NCBI RefSeq assembly: GCF_000342045.1
Contig: NZ_AONQ01000011.1
Location: forward strand, 1-64,000
DNA from: Paramagnetospirillum caucaseum
Lineage (GTDB): Bacteria > Pseudomonadota > Alphaproteobacteria > Rhodospirillales > Magnetospirillaceae
DNA: 64,000 nucleotides
Direction of reading: 5' to 3'
Shown: one piece after another, positions 47,375 to 55,376 of the stretch
How the letters are laid out: each line of letters opens with the position of its first letter
Position numbering within the stretch: position 1 is the stretch's first letter
Program-made: the position numbers and the translations under genes
Notes under the pieces: model-generated
Databases searched by the model: none
The model's input: only the letters and a program-made list of their open reading frames with translations
Told to the model about the DNA's origin: nothing

Positions 47375-49678
47375 TTACTTGGCGGCTTCCACCTTCTTGG
47401 CGCCGTTCTGCTCCAGGAAGGTCTTGGCACGCAGACCGATGTCGGCGGCCTTCACCTGATACTGGAACCACTGCTCGGCCCACAGGAAGGCGCTGTTGAA
47501 GTCGCCCTTGGCGGCGAACTCTTCAGACTTCTTCTTGTTCTGCTCGGCATAGCCCAGCTGCTCGGTGGCGTCCTCGACCATGGCCACGACCTGCGGGAAG
47601 TCCTTGAAGTTCACGCTGGTGATGTAGCCGACGACACTGTTGATGACGGCCTGGGTGTCGTTGTTGGCCTTCACGCGGGTGTCGTAGTCCTTCTGGCCGT
47701 AGACCTGGCCTTCCTTGGCCTTGGCACCCGTCGCCTTGTAGTTGGCGGGCTGAACCAGCAGGTAGCCTTCCATCTCAAGGTGCAGCGCCGAGCAGAACTC
47801 GGTGCAGTAGTACGGGTACACGCCGGCCTTGTTGGCCTTGACGGTCAGCGAGGCGGTCTTGCCCGGCTCGATGGACAGGTTGCCGTTGTGCTTGGAGATG
47901 GCGAAACCATGGGTCTCGTCCTGGGCACGCTCGAGGTTGGTCAGGTGGACGGTGATTTCGTCACCCTCGTTCGCCTCGATGATTTCCGGCGTGATGTGCG
48001 AGCGGATCACGGTGCCGAACACTTCGACCTTGCCCGGCTTCTTCTCGATGCGCTCCTGGCCGGGGCGAACCGCGAACGGCGACTTCTTCTCGGTGCGGGA
48101 ATCGGTGCCGAACGGATAGCGGACGTTGGTCTTCAGCTTTTCGGTGGCGATGGCCACCGCGTAGTGGGGCTCGCCCAGCGGCAGCGGCATATCGTACAGC
48201 AGCTGCATCTTGTCGCCCGAGATATCGATCAGCTGATGGTTCTGCGGATGCAGCGGGCCGACCTGGGCGAAGCGGTCGATAGCCAGCTTGTTCAGGGCGA
48301 TCAGGTACTTGCCCTTCGGCTTGGCGGTATCGCCTTCCATGGCCATCAGGTGGCCGATGTTGTAGTGGACGGAAATCTTGTCCAGCACCTTGCCTTCACA
48401 ATAGTCCCACTTGGCAACCATGGAATCCACGTACAGCGAGGTGTACGCGACGCAGGGCTTGGAATCGTACTGGGTGTGCAGCGGGCCGAGGCCCAGTGCC
48501 ACCTGCTTGTGGGCGACGGTTTCCAGGGCGATGATCGGAATGCCGTACTCGTCCTTGCCCGCGAAAGTCTTGGCGGCAATAGCCGCTTCGATCTTGGCGA
48601 TGTCGTAGACGGTGGTGTGGCTGTCCAGCTTGCCCGAGACGGTCACGTACTTGCCGTCCGGGGTGACGTCGGCGCCGTGGGGGCTCTTGGGCTCGGGAAC
48701 GAGCACCAGGATGCCTTCCTTGACGGCGGTGTCGATGGACAGCACGTTGTGGCCGTTGATCTTCTTGGCCTTGCCGGCCTTGACCAGCTCGGCGGCCTTC
48801 TTCCAGTTGATCACGTGCAGGTAGTCGTGGTCCTTGGCCGAGCAGCCCGCTTCGAAGGGCGGACGGCCGCGCTCGATACCGCCGACATAGCGCTCGGTGC
48901 AGAAGGAGTTCACGAAAGCCCAGCCGTCCGACGGGCCCTTGCCGAAGTCGGAGAGATCCTGGCTGTAGGGCGGCAGTTCGAGGGAGAACGAGTTCTCGGG
49001 CTCGATGCGGCCATGCTCGCGGTTGAACTTCCAGAAGGTGGTCGCGCCGCGATACTTCTCGTTGAACTGCTCCAGCGGAGCGAATTCACCGCCCAGCGGG
49101 GCGCCGTACTGGGCCGGCTCGATCACGTAGTCGGTGTTCGGGCTGACGAAGGCGCCGCCGTGCTCGGACTGCACGATCGGGTTCTGGACGATCTGCTTGG
49201 TCTCGAAGTCACGCAGGTCGATGACCGCGATGCGCGGCGTGTTCTTGTCGTTGATGAACAGCCACTGGCCGTCGCTCTCGCCGTTGGTCTCGGACAGCGC
49301 CGGGTGGTGGGTGTCGCCCCACAGCACGGTGCGGCCCTGGACCTCGGAGCCCTGCTTCAGCACGGCCTTGGATTCGTCGTCGTAGCCATAGCCCTGCCAG
49401 GGCTCGGGGGTGAACACGCCGATGTACTTCAGGATGCGCATCGAAGGCACGCCGTAGACGATCACCTGACCGCTCTGGCCGCCCGAGCTGAACACCATGA
49501 ATTCATCGAGCTTGCCGGTCGGATGATAGGTCTTCGCGGCGGCAAGCATGTCATTTTCCGTCAGGCCACGGCGCTTCATCACGTCCTGCAGCGACTCGGC
49601 CGCGGTGGCGGCACTGGCCACAAGGGCGCCAAAGCTGACAGTAGCGAGCAGAGTCGCCAATTTGCGGCTTCTCGTCAT
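47375..49678 (-). CDS. nosZ: Nitrous oxide reductase, Sec-exported (clade II type)
   Basis: This is a 767-residue periplasmic enzyme reducing N2O to N2. The signal peptide (MTRSRKLATLLATVSFGALV) lacks a twin-arginine motif, as in clade II enzymes, whereas clade I NosZ is Tat-exported. CuZ ligand motifs are present: DTHHP (122-126), SEHGG, SPHGAD, GPLHTQYD, NIGHLMA and HPQNHQ. The CuA site reads CTEFCSALHLEM from Cys625, with DETHGF earlier. About 125 residues follow CuA, ending in a charged helical stretch. In Wolinella-type cNosZ this position holds a heme c domain, but there is no CxxCH here. GGGGAAG precedes ATG 49678. A terminator follows the gene and an NNR-like box lies 86 bp upstream. 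Confidence 0.96.
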   Translation of the reverse strand: MTRSRKLATLLATVSFGALVASAATAAESLQDVMKRRGLTENDMLAAAKTYHPTGKLDEFMVFSSGGQSGQVIVYGVPSMRILKYIGVFTPEPWQGYGYDDESKAVLKQGSEVQGRTVLWGDTHHPALSETNGESDGQWLFINDKNTPRIAVIDLRDFETKQIVQNPIVQSEHGGAFVSPNTDYVIEPAQYGAPLGGEFAPLEQFNEKYRGATTFWKFNREHGRIEPENSFSLELPPYSQDLSDFGKGPSDGWAFVNSFCTERYVGGIERGRPPFEAGCSAKDHDYLHVINWKKAAELVKAGKAKKINGHNVLSIDTAVKEGILVLVPEPKSPHGADVTPDGKYVTVSGKLDSHTTVYDIAKIEAAIAAKTFAGKDEYGIPIIALETVAHKQVALGLGPLHTQYDSKPCVAYTSLYVDSMVAKWDYCEGKVLDKISVHYNIGHLMAMEGDTAKPKGKYLIALNKLAIDRFAQVGPLHPQNHQLIDISGDKMQLLYDMPLPLGEPHYAVAIATEKLKTNVRYPFGTDSRTEKKSPFAVRPGQERIEKKPGKVEVFGTVIRSHITPEIIEANEGDEITVHLTNLERAQDETHGFAISKHNGNLSIEPGKTASLTVKANKAGVYPYYCTEFCSALHLEMEGYLLVQPANYKATGAKAKEGQVYGQKDYDTRVKANNDTQAVINSVVGYITSVNFKDFPQVVAMVEDATEQLGYAEQNKKKSEEFAAKGDFNSAFLWAEQWFQYQVKAADIGLRAKTFLEQNGAKKVEAAK

Positions 49679-49763
49679 CTTCCCCACCTTTTGAATTGTT
49701 GAAACTAAACGAATGTTACCCAACCTTCGCCGAAGACGATGGGACCGGGGGGGCGCAAAAGCC

Positions 49764-49777
49764 TTAACTTTCGTCAA
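49764..49777. promoter_or_regulatory. FNR/NNR-like box between nosZ and sco
   Basis: TTAAC-TTTC-GTCAA is a close match to NNR/FNR-type dyads that activate denitrification genes. It lies 86 bp upstream of nosZ and 117 bp upstream of the divergent Sco gene, so it could serve both. Confidence 0.6.
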
Positions 49778-49893
49778 GAAACCCCGTGTAAATTCCGCGC
49801 GCACCCGGCATGGCCGCCGGGCTATGATCGCGCTTCCCAAATGCCGTGATGAGCGGCATCAAGGAGCGTCACAAGGATAAGGAATCGACGGAC

Positions 49894-50466
49894 ATGCGGC
49901 GGCTGTTGCTCACTCTTCTCATCTGCATGGCGGTGGTACCGGCCGCCAAGGCCAGCGAGGAAGCCCGGGTTTCCGGCCGTTTCCTGCTCACCGACATGAA
50001 CGGGCGGACCGTCACCGACGAGATGTACCGGGGCAGAATCCGCCTGGTCACCTTCGGCTACACCTTCTGTCCCGACATCTGCCCCACCGTGCTCAACACC
50101 CTGTCGGTGGTGCTGGACCATCTGGGCGCCGACCGGACCAAGGTGGCGACGCTGTTCATCTCGGTGGATCCCGAGCGCGACACTCCGGCCCACCTGAAGG
50201 AATACCTCAACGCCTTCCCCGACATCACCGGCCTGTCGGGAACGCCCGAGCAGGTGGCCGCCGCCGCCCGCAACTTCAAGGTCCGCTACGAGCGCCAGAA
50301 GCCCGAGGGCGACGATTCCAGGGCCTATGCCGTGGACCACTCCGCCTCCATCTACATCATGGACCGCGAGGGCAATTTCCTGGCCAAGATGCCGCACATG
50401 TCCGCCCCCGACCGGGTGGCCGACCGGGTGCGTTCCTACCTCGCTCCGGTCAAGGCGGGAGAATAG
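49894..50466 (+). CDS. SCO1/SenC-family copper chaperone
   Basis: This is a 190-residue protein with a signal peptide (ending AAKAS) and a thioredoxin-like fold. The Cu site is complete: Cys pair in TFCPDICPT and His in VDHSASIYIMD. VDPERDTPAHLKEY is also conserved. Sco proteins load CuA centres. NosZ contains one and lies directly divergent, so this is a probable NosZ CuA chaperone. ATG 49894 was chosen over GTG 49846, as it precedes a normal signal peptide. TlpA-like follows after 2 bp. Confidence 0.9.
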   Translation: MRRLLLTLLICMAVVPAAKASEEARVSGRFLLTDMNGRTVTDEMYRGRIRLVTFGYTFCPDICPTVLNTLSVVLDHLGADRTKVATLFISVDPERDTPAHLKEYLNAFPDITGLSGTPEQVAAAARNFKVRYERQKPEGDDSRAYAVDHSASIYIMDREGNFLAKMPHMSAPDRVADRVRSYLAPVKAGE

Positions 50467-50468
50467 GC

Positions 50469-51059
50469 ATGAAGCGCCGCGCCTTCATCCTGGCCTCGCT
50501 GTCCCTTGGGGGCGCCCTGGCCGCCCGCCCCGCCCTGGCCGCCCCCAGGGGGCAGCGCGGCCTGGTCATTCACGACCAGCCCCGGCCGGTGGCCGCCATC
50601 GATATCCGCGACGCCGAATCCAGGCCCGCCGGGCTGGACACCCTGAAGGGCAAGCCGGTTCTGCTCAATCTGTGGGCCAGTTGGTGCATGCCCTGCGTCG
50701 CCGAACTGCCGGCGCTGGACCGGCTGAAGCCCGCCCTCGACGCCCAGGGCGTCGCCCTGGTCGCCCTGTCGCTGGACCGCAGCGGCAAGGTGGCGGTGGC
50801 CAACACCTTCGCCCGCCTGGGCATCAAGAATCTGGACATCCGCACCGACGAGAACCGCGTGGCGGCGGAAAAGCTGGACGCCCCCGCCCTGCCGGTCACC
50901 CTGCTGATCGACGCGCAGGGCCGCGAAGTCGCCCGCTTCATCGGCGCGGCCGAGTGGGACGGCGTCCCCGCCGCCCGCCTGCTGGACACCCTGGCGGCGG
51001 GAACCCGCCCGACGCCGGACATGGCGCCGCCCCCGGTCAGGATGGGAACGGCGCCCTAA
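50469..51059 (+). CDS. TlpA-like thiol-disulfide oxidoreductase
   Basis: This is a 196-residue exported protein. The N-terminus MKRRAFILASLSLGG is Tat-like. The thioredoxin fold has the active site WASWCMPCVAELP and the cis-Pro loop APALPVTLLID. TlpA-type proteins keep the Cys pairs of Sco and CuA centres reduced, which fits the neighbour Sco gene 2 bp upstream and NosZ. The tail is Pro-rich. It converges with the PCuAC gene, 7 bp away. Confidence 0.87.
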   Translation: MKRRAFILASLSLGGALAARPALAAPRGQRGLVIHDQPRPVAAIDIRDAESRPAGLDTLKGKPVLLNLWASWCMPCVAELPALDRLKPALDAQGVALVALSLDRSGKVAVANTFARLGIKNLDIRTDENRVAAEKLDAPALPVTLLIDAQGREVARFIGAAEWDGVPAARLLDTLAAGTRPTPDMAPPPVRMGTAP

Positions 51060-51066
51060 GCGGAGT

Positions 51067-51567
51067 TCAGGGCTTGGCGCCGTGGTGCATCATGCCGCCG
51101 GGCATGGCGCCGCCGGGAGCCATGCCACCGGGAGCCATGGCGCCGGGCGCCTGGACCGGCACCTGCACCTGCACCTTGCCAGCCTTCTCGAAGACCAGGG
51201 TTACCGGCACGGTGGCGCCTTCCTTCACCGGGGCGTTGAGACCGATGAACATGATGTGGTCGCCGCCCGGCTTCAGGGCCACCGAGCCGTGCTCGGGCAC
51301 CGCCAGGGATTCCACCTTGCGCATGCGGTAGATGTCGCCGTCCTTCACATGGGTGTGCAGTTCGACGCTCTTGGAAATGCCGGCCTCGGCCGACAGCAGG
51401 CGGTCGGCGCCGCCGTGGTTGTTGATGGTCATGAAGGCGGCGCCGGTTCCGCCGGCCATGGGGGCGGCGCGCATGAAGGGATTGGCCACCTCGATATCGG
51501 CGGCGGCGGCACCGCCGGCGGCGGACAGGCCCAGCAACAGGGCGGCGGCAACGGCGAAAGACTTCAT
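51067..51567 (-). CDS. PCuAC periplasmic copper chaperone with Met/His-rich tail
   Basis: This is a 166-residue protein with a signal peptide (ending GGAAAA) and a cupredoxin-like fold. The Cu(I) ligand pattern is there: FMRAAP, ELHTHVKDGDIYRMRKV, PEHGSVALKPGGDHIMFIGL. The last ~27 residues are an unusual Gly/Met/Pro-rich run that ends MMHHGAKP and could bind more copper. PCuAC proteins pass Cu(I) to CuA sites, often with Sco. It lies 97 bp downstream of the DUF2946-type gene and may share its promoter with the FNR-like box. Confidence 0.9.
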   Translation of the reverse strand: MKSFAVAAALLLGLSAAGGAAAADIEVANPFMRAAPMAGGTGAAFMTINNHGGADRLLSAEAGISKSVELHTHVKDGDIYRMRKVESLAVPEHGSVALKPGGDHIMFIGLNAPVKEGATVPVTLVFEKAGKVQVQVPVQAPGAMAPGGMAPGGAMPGGMMHHGAKP

Positions 51568-51664
51568 CAGGGAAACTCCGGGCAGTAATCGGGCGTTACC
51601 ATCCCCAGCTCCGGGGACGGCGGAAGGTGAAGGTCGGATATATCGAGGGAGGCGAAGGGCGACG

Positions 51665-52102
51665 TCAAGCCGCCGCGACGGGGGGCCCACGGGCGAAGTG
51701 GTGGTGGGATGCCTGCCCGTCCATGTGTGACGAAGCGGTCGCGGCGATGCGAAGCCCTGCCGTACCTGCGGTGGGTACTTTGAAGGTTGGGGACGGCAAT
51801 GCCCCTTTCGCCGGCGACGCGGCCTGGCACACCAGGCAGCATCCGTGGCTTTCCGACTGCCCCGGCTCGCCCATGGGGGAGGGAACCGCCGTACGCTCGG
51901 TTCCGCCCGCAGGCGATGCGTGGCAGATGCCGGTCCGCGCGGCCAGCGTCACCAGCAGGGTTTCCCCCCTGAACGCCAGATCAAGACCGGGAATCAGACC
52001 CTGGAAGACGAAGCCGGCCGCCACCAACGCCACCGCCAGCAGCCGGGCCATGGGGCGGCTGCCGATGCGAAGGTTGGACAGGGCGGCGTGGACGAAGCGC
52101 AA
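51665..52102 (-). CDS. DUF2946-type exported protein
   Basis: This is a 145-residue protein from TTG 52102, which has a perfect AGGAGG six bases upstream; the longer frame from ATG 52156 lacks a ribosome site. One hydrophobic segment (ARLLAVALVAAGFVFQGLIP) is followed by a soluble part with GCCLVCQAASP and a His-rich end (SSHMDGQASHHHFAR). These features fit DUF2946, whose members often lie near copper genes. Metal binding by Cys/His is inferred. Confidence 0.65.
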   Translation of the reverse strand: MRFVHAALSNLRIGSRPMARLLAVALVAAGFVFQGLIPGLDLAFRGETLLVTLAARTGICHASPAGGTERTAVPSPMGEPGQSESHGCCLVCQAASPAKGALPSPTFKVPTAGTAGLRIAATASSHMDGQASHHHFARGPPVAAA

Positions 52103-52108
52103 GGCGGT

Positions 52109-52114
52109 CCTCCT
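52109..52114 (-). promoter_or_regulatory. Ribosome binding site fixing a TTG start
   Basis: AGGAGG on the minus strand lies six bases before TTG 52102. It is a full consensus and sits inside the longer frame, so it decides the start of the DUF2946-type gene. Confidence 0.65.
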
Positions 52115-52155
52115 CGGGGTCGCCTCCAGGAACGCATGCCCGGCGGCAGCGGGCA

Positions 52156-52169
52156 TTGACGCAGATCAA
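52156..52169. promoter_or_regulatory. FNR/NNR-like box upstream of the copper genes
   Basis: The minus strand reads TTGAT-CTGC-GTCAA, matching the FNR/DNR/NNR consensus in all ten arm positions. It lies 54 bp upstream of TTG 52102, between the hemerythrin stop and the DUF2946-type gene. Anaerobic or NO-dependent control of the copper genes is therefore likely. Confidence 0.65.
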
Positions 52170-52188
52170 GTCTGAGAAAATGCCGGCC

Positions 52189-52605
52189 TCAGCGCCGGCC
52201 GGTCGCGGCGCGGCGGGTCGAACCCGCCTGGGCCCGAACATAGGGCGCCAGCTTGGAATCCTCGCCCAGGATATGGGCCATCACCCATTTGATCATCAGG
52301 CTGCGCATGGCCAGGACGAAGTCCTCATGCCCGCCCTTGCCCAACAGCGGCAACAACAGTACATGACGGAGCGCTGCGGCCATTTCCATATGCAACGCCT
52401 TGTGCCGGGCCAGATCGGGATAGCCGCACTGGGCCATGAACTGCTCCTCGCGGGCGAAGTGCCCGCTGGCCTCGGCCATCAGGCGGGACGCCGCCGCCTT
52501 GGCCGCCTCCAACGTGCGGCTGGCTTCCAGTTCACGCCACGCGGCGACCATGCGATCATGGTCGCCGTCCAGATCCGGATGTCCGATACTGTAGCTCGCA
52601 ACCAT
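52189..52605 (-). CDS. Bacteriohemerythrin
   Basis: The product is 138 residues. The diiron motif set is present in order: IGHPDLDGDHDRM, SGHFAREEQFM, ARHKALHMEM and AHILGEDSKLA. It binds O2 or NO reversibly in the cytoplasm. ATG 52605 was chosen because it puts the first His motif at the usual distance from the start. Its position next to nitrogen-oxide respiration genes suggests a role in sensing or buffering O2/NO. The region upstream to 52752 is AT-richer and holds the divergent promoters. Confidence 0.9.
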   Translation of the reverse strand: MVASYSIGHPDLDGDHDRMVAAWRELEASRTLEAAKAAASRLMAEASGHFAREEQFMAQCGYPDLARHKALHMEMAAALRHVLLLPLLGKGGHEDFVLAMRSLMIKWVMAHILGEDSKLAPYVRAQAGSTRRAATGRR

Positions 52606-52752
52606 GTTCGCCCCCACGGAGGTACCGGACCATAGTCCCGCGAAGTTCAGGAACGAACAAACACCAGTCTGTGACGCTTTGCTGCCGAACAATGACAGTT
52701 CAAAGTCAAGCACACCCTATCGACCTATAATAATGCACCGAAAGTCATAGCC

Positions 52753-53133
52753 ATGTCTTCATATGCCTTCTTTTCCGCCATGCTCCGCTTCGTCGCCGCC
52801 AAGACCGAGGCCGCCGCCCAGGACGCGCGGACGGCGGAGATGATGGCGGTGCTGCGCCGCATCGCCGGCACGGTGGAGCAAGGGGCGGAGTTCGAGGTGG
52901 CGGGGAATCGCCTGGAACTGACCGCCCGGGCCTTGGCCGGCTTCGCCGCCTTCCTGCAGAAGAGTATCCTTCCCGAAGCGGTGGCCCACGGCAACCAGAC
53001 GGGCGAAGTCCAGATCCGCTGGTCGGTGGACACCGCCATGGACGCCGTCAGCACCCTGCTGTCGCGGGCGGCGCTGCAGGAAGGGCAGGAAGGACTTCCG
53101 GTGCGCATCGCCCTGCCCCCGCCCCCGGCCTGA
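52753..53133 (+). CDS. Small cytoplasmic protein of unknown function
   Basis: This is a 126-residue, mostly helical protein with no signal peptide. It has the stretches AARTLAVL-free helix RFVAAKTEAAAQDARTAEMM, then VEQGAEFEVAGNRLELTARA, and WSVDTAMDAVSTLLSRAALQ, ending in Pro-Ala. It has no Cys or known motif. It is divergent from hemerythrin and 90 bp ahead of the cNMP-EAL gene. I do not recognise a family. Confidence 0.55.
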   Translation: MSSYAFFSAMLRFVAAKTEAAAQDARTAEMMAVLRRIAGTVEQGAEFEVAGNRLELTARALAGFAAFLQKSILPEAVAHGNQTGEVQIRWSVDTAMDAVSTLLSRAALQEGQEGLPVRIALPPPPA

Positions 53134-53223
53134 TCCGTAATTCACCTTATCCTTGCTCCCCGGCCATCGGGCGTGGTTCACTCTCTATTCATATATCTGA
53201 CGTTTCGCGGAGCGGACGAGGGC

Positions 53224-54366
53224 ATGCTGACCAGGGATGTTGCGGCGGGCGAAGTGATCTTTCGCCAGGGGGATGCCGCCGACGTGGCGTATCTGATCGA
53301 GGCCGGCACCATCGGCATCCGGCACGCGCTCGAAGGCGAGTCCCGCCGCCTGGCCCTGCTGGGACCGGGCGAGGTGTTCGGCGAAATGGGCGTCATCGAC
53401 GGCGAGCCGCGCTCGGCCACCGCCACCGCCGAAACGCCGGCGCGGCTGGTGATGGTGCGGGCCGAGAAGATCCAGCAATCCATTGCCCGCTCCGACCCCT
53501 TCTTCGCCGAACTGATGCGCAAGCTGGTCGGCCGGCTGCGGCAGACGCGGGCCATGGGTGATTCCGAGGTGATGGCCGCCCTGCAAAGCTCGGATTTCGG
53601 ACCCGGCTTCGAGGAGGTGCTGCGCGAGCGCGACATCGCCGAAGGCATCATCCGGGGCGAGATCGAACCGTTCCTTCAGCCCATCGTCGATCTGAGGACC
53701 GGCGCCGTGCGGGGCTACGAATCCCTGGCGCGCTGGCGCTCGGCGAAATTCGGGCTGATGACGCCCTGCGACTTCCTGCCGCTGGCCCGGCGCACCGGCC
53801 TGATCCGCCGCATCGACCTGACCATGGCCGACCGGGCGCTGAACATCTGCGCCGGATTCGGGCAGGACGAGGACGCCCCCTTCGTAGCCATCAACGTCTC
53901 GGCCTGGCACCTGCGCGACCGCACCCTGGTCGACACCCTGAAGCGCATGCTGGCCCAGCACCGCCTGCCGCCGCGCCGGGTCTGCGTCGAGATCACCGAG
54001 ACCATGCTGATCGACGAGACCTCGGACGCCGATTCCATGCTGGCCGAGTTGCGCGATTGCGGCATCCGCATCGCGCTCGACGATTTCGGCACCGGCTTCT
54101 CGCCGCTGGCCTTCCTCTACCGCCTGCCCATCGACATCCTGAAGATCGACGGCAGCCTGGTGGAGGGCGTCGAATCCTCGCCCCGCCAGCGCGGCGTGCT
54201 GGAGGGGCTGCGGGAATTGTGCGGCCGGCTGGGCATCGAGGTCATCGTCGAGGGCATCGAGAGCAGGCAAACCACCGGCATCCTGCTGGAACTGGGCTTC
54301 ACCCTGGGACAGGGAACCCGCTTCGCCGCCCCCCGGGCGGTGGACGACGTCCTGAAAAAGGTCTGA
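53224..54366 (+). CDS. Cyclic-nucleotide-binding domain with EAL phosphodiesterase
   Basis: The product is 380 residues. The N-terminal cNMP-binding fold (residues 1-~110) has GEVIFRQGDAADVAYLIEAG and FGEMGVIDGEPRSATATAE. A linker leads to the EAL domain (~135-375). The motif reads ESLARW in place of EALLRW (the Glu is kept), with NVSAWHL, ITETML, DDFGTG, LKID and VEGIES intact, so c-di-GMP hydrolysis is plausible. ATG 53224 was chosen; an upstream in-frame GTG at 53173 exists. It is followed 13 bp later by a diguanylate cyclase. Confidence 0.88.
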   Translation: MLTRDVAAGEVIFRQGDAADVAYLIEAGTIGIRHALEGESRRLALLGPGEVFGEMGVIDGEPRSATATAETPARLVMVRAEKIQQSIARSDPFFAELMRKLVGRLRQTRAMGDSEVMAALQSSDFGPGFEEVLRERDIAEGIIRGEIEPFLQPIVDLRTGAVRGYESLARWRSAKFGLMTPCDFLPLARRTGLIRRIDLTMADRALNICAGFGQDEDAPFVAINVSAWHLRDRTLVDTLKRMLAQHRLPPRRVCVEITETMLIDETSDADSMLAELRDCGIRIALDDFGTGFSPLAFLYRLPIDILKIDGSLVEGVESSPRQRGVLEGLRELCGRLGIEVIVEGIESRQTTGILLELGFTLGQGTRFAAPRAVDDVLKKV

Positions 54367-54379
54367 AAGGGCGCCCGTC

Positions 54380-55285
54380 ATGAGTCTTGAACCCGACGAT
54401 TCCGCCCATCCCCACGTCCAGACCGAGCGGGTCTTCGCCAGCCTGGCCGCCTACCAGCATGCGCTGTCCAGCCATGTGGACTGGCTGCAGGCCTGGTACA
54501 GTTCGGTCCTCAACTGGGACGACCAGGCCCGCCCCGGCCCGGCGGCGGATCATTGCCGCTTCACCGACTGGTTCGACGGCGCCGGCCAGTCGGTGATGGC
54601 CACCTATCCCAGCTTCGCCGAACTGGGCCAGCTTCACCGCGACATCCACTTCAAGGCCGAACAGATCACCGGGCGGGCGGCCGGGGGGCACACCGTCACC
54701 ACCTCGGATTACGAGGCGATGATGGCCCTGGTCCTCGCCTTCAGCACCACCGCCCAGGGGCTGGAGCGCGATGCCTGGCGTACCCTGGCCACGGTGGACG
54801 CCCTGACCGGCCTGGGCAACCGCCAGACCATGATGAGCCACCTGATCGGTGAACGCGACCGCTCCATCCGGCTGGGCCAGCCCTGCTGCATCGGCCTGGT
54901 GGACATCGACCTGTTCAAGCGGGTCAACGACACCTTCGGCCATTCGGTGGGCGACCGGGTGCTGCGGGCGGTGGCGGAATGCCTGCGCCACACCGTGCGG
55001 CCCTACGACGTGCTCTACCGCTATGGCGGCGAGGAATTCCTGGTCTGTCTGCCCGCCGCCAGCCAGGAGGCGGGCCTCCAGGTGCTGGAGCGCATGCGGG
55101 CCGCCATCGCGGCCCTCGACCTTGCCACCGCCGGCGGCCAGCCGGTTCCGGTCACCGCCACCTTCGGCCTGGCGGAATTGTCCGCCGACCTGTCGGTGGA
55201 GGAATCCCTCGACCGCGCCGATACCGCCCTTTACGACGGCAAGCGGGCCGGCCGCAACCGGGTCACCGCCTGGAACGGCGGCTGA
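54380..55285 (+). CDS. CZB-GGDEF diguanylate cyclase (DgcZ-like)
   Basis: The product is 301 residues. The N-terminal ~130 residues have the zinc-binding CZB pattern: His in LSSHVDWLQAW, Cys in DHCRFTDWFDG, and HxxxH in LHRDIHFKAEQI. The GGDEF domain reads RYGGEEFLVCL and has an RxxD inhibitory site (RPYD) five residues before. Zinc-controlled cyclase DgcZ of E. coli has this layout, so zinc inhibition of c-di-GMP synthesis is a fair prediction. It lies next to an EAL gene with opposite activity. Confidence 0.87.
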   Translation: MSLEPDDSAHPHVQTERVFASLAAYQHALSSHVDWLQAWYSSVLNWDDQARPGPAADHCRFTDWFDGAGQSVMATYPSFAELGQLHRDIHFKAEQITGRAAGGHTVTTSDYEAMMALVLAFSTTAQGLERDAWRTLATVDALTGLGNRQTMMSHLIGERDRSIRLGQPCCIGLVDIDLFKRVNDTFGHSVGDRVLRAVAECLRHTVRPYDVLYRYGGEEFLVCLPAASQEAGLQVLERMRAAIAALDLATAGGQPVPVTATFGLAELSADLSVEESLDRADTALYDGKRAGRNRVTAWNGG

Positions 55286-55376
55286 ACATTCCCGGGAAAG
55301 TACGGAAAGGCTGGTTCGGGGGCGGAAATCGATTATCATTTCCCCAAAAAAGATAATCCCCCCGGGAGGCGATTGA

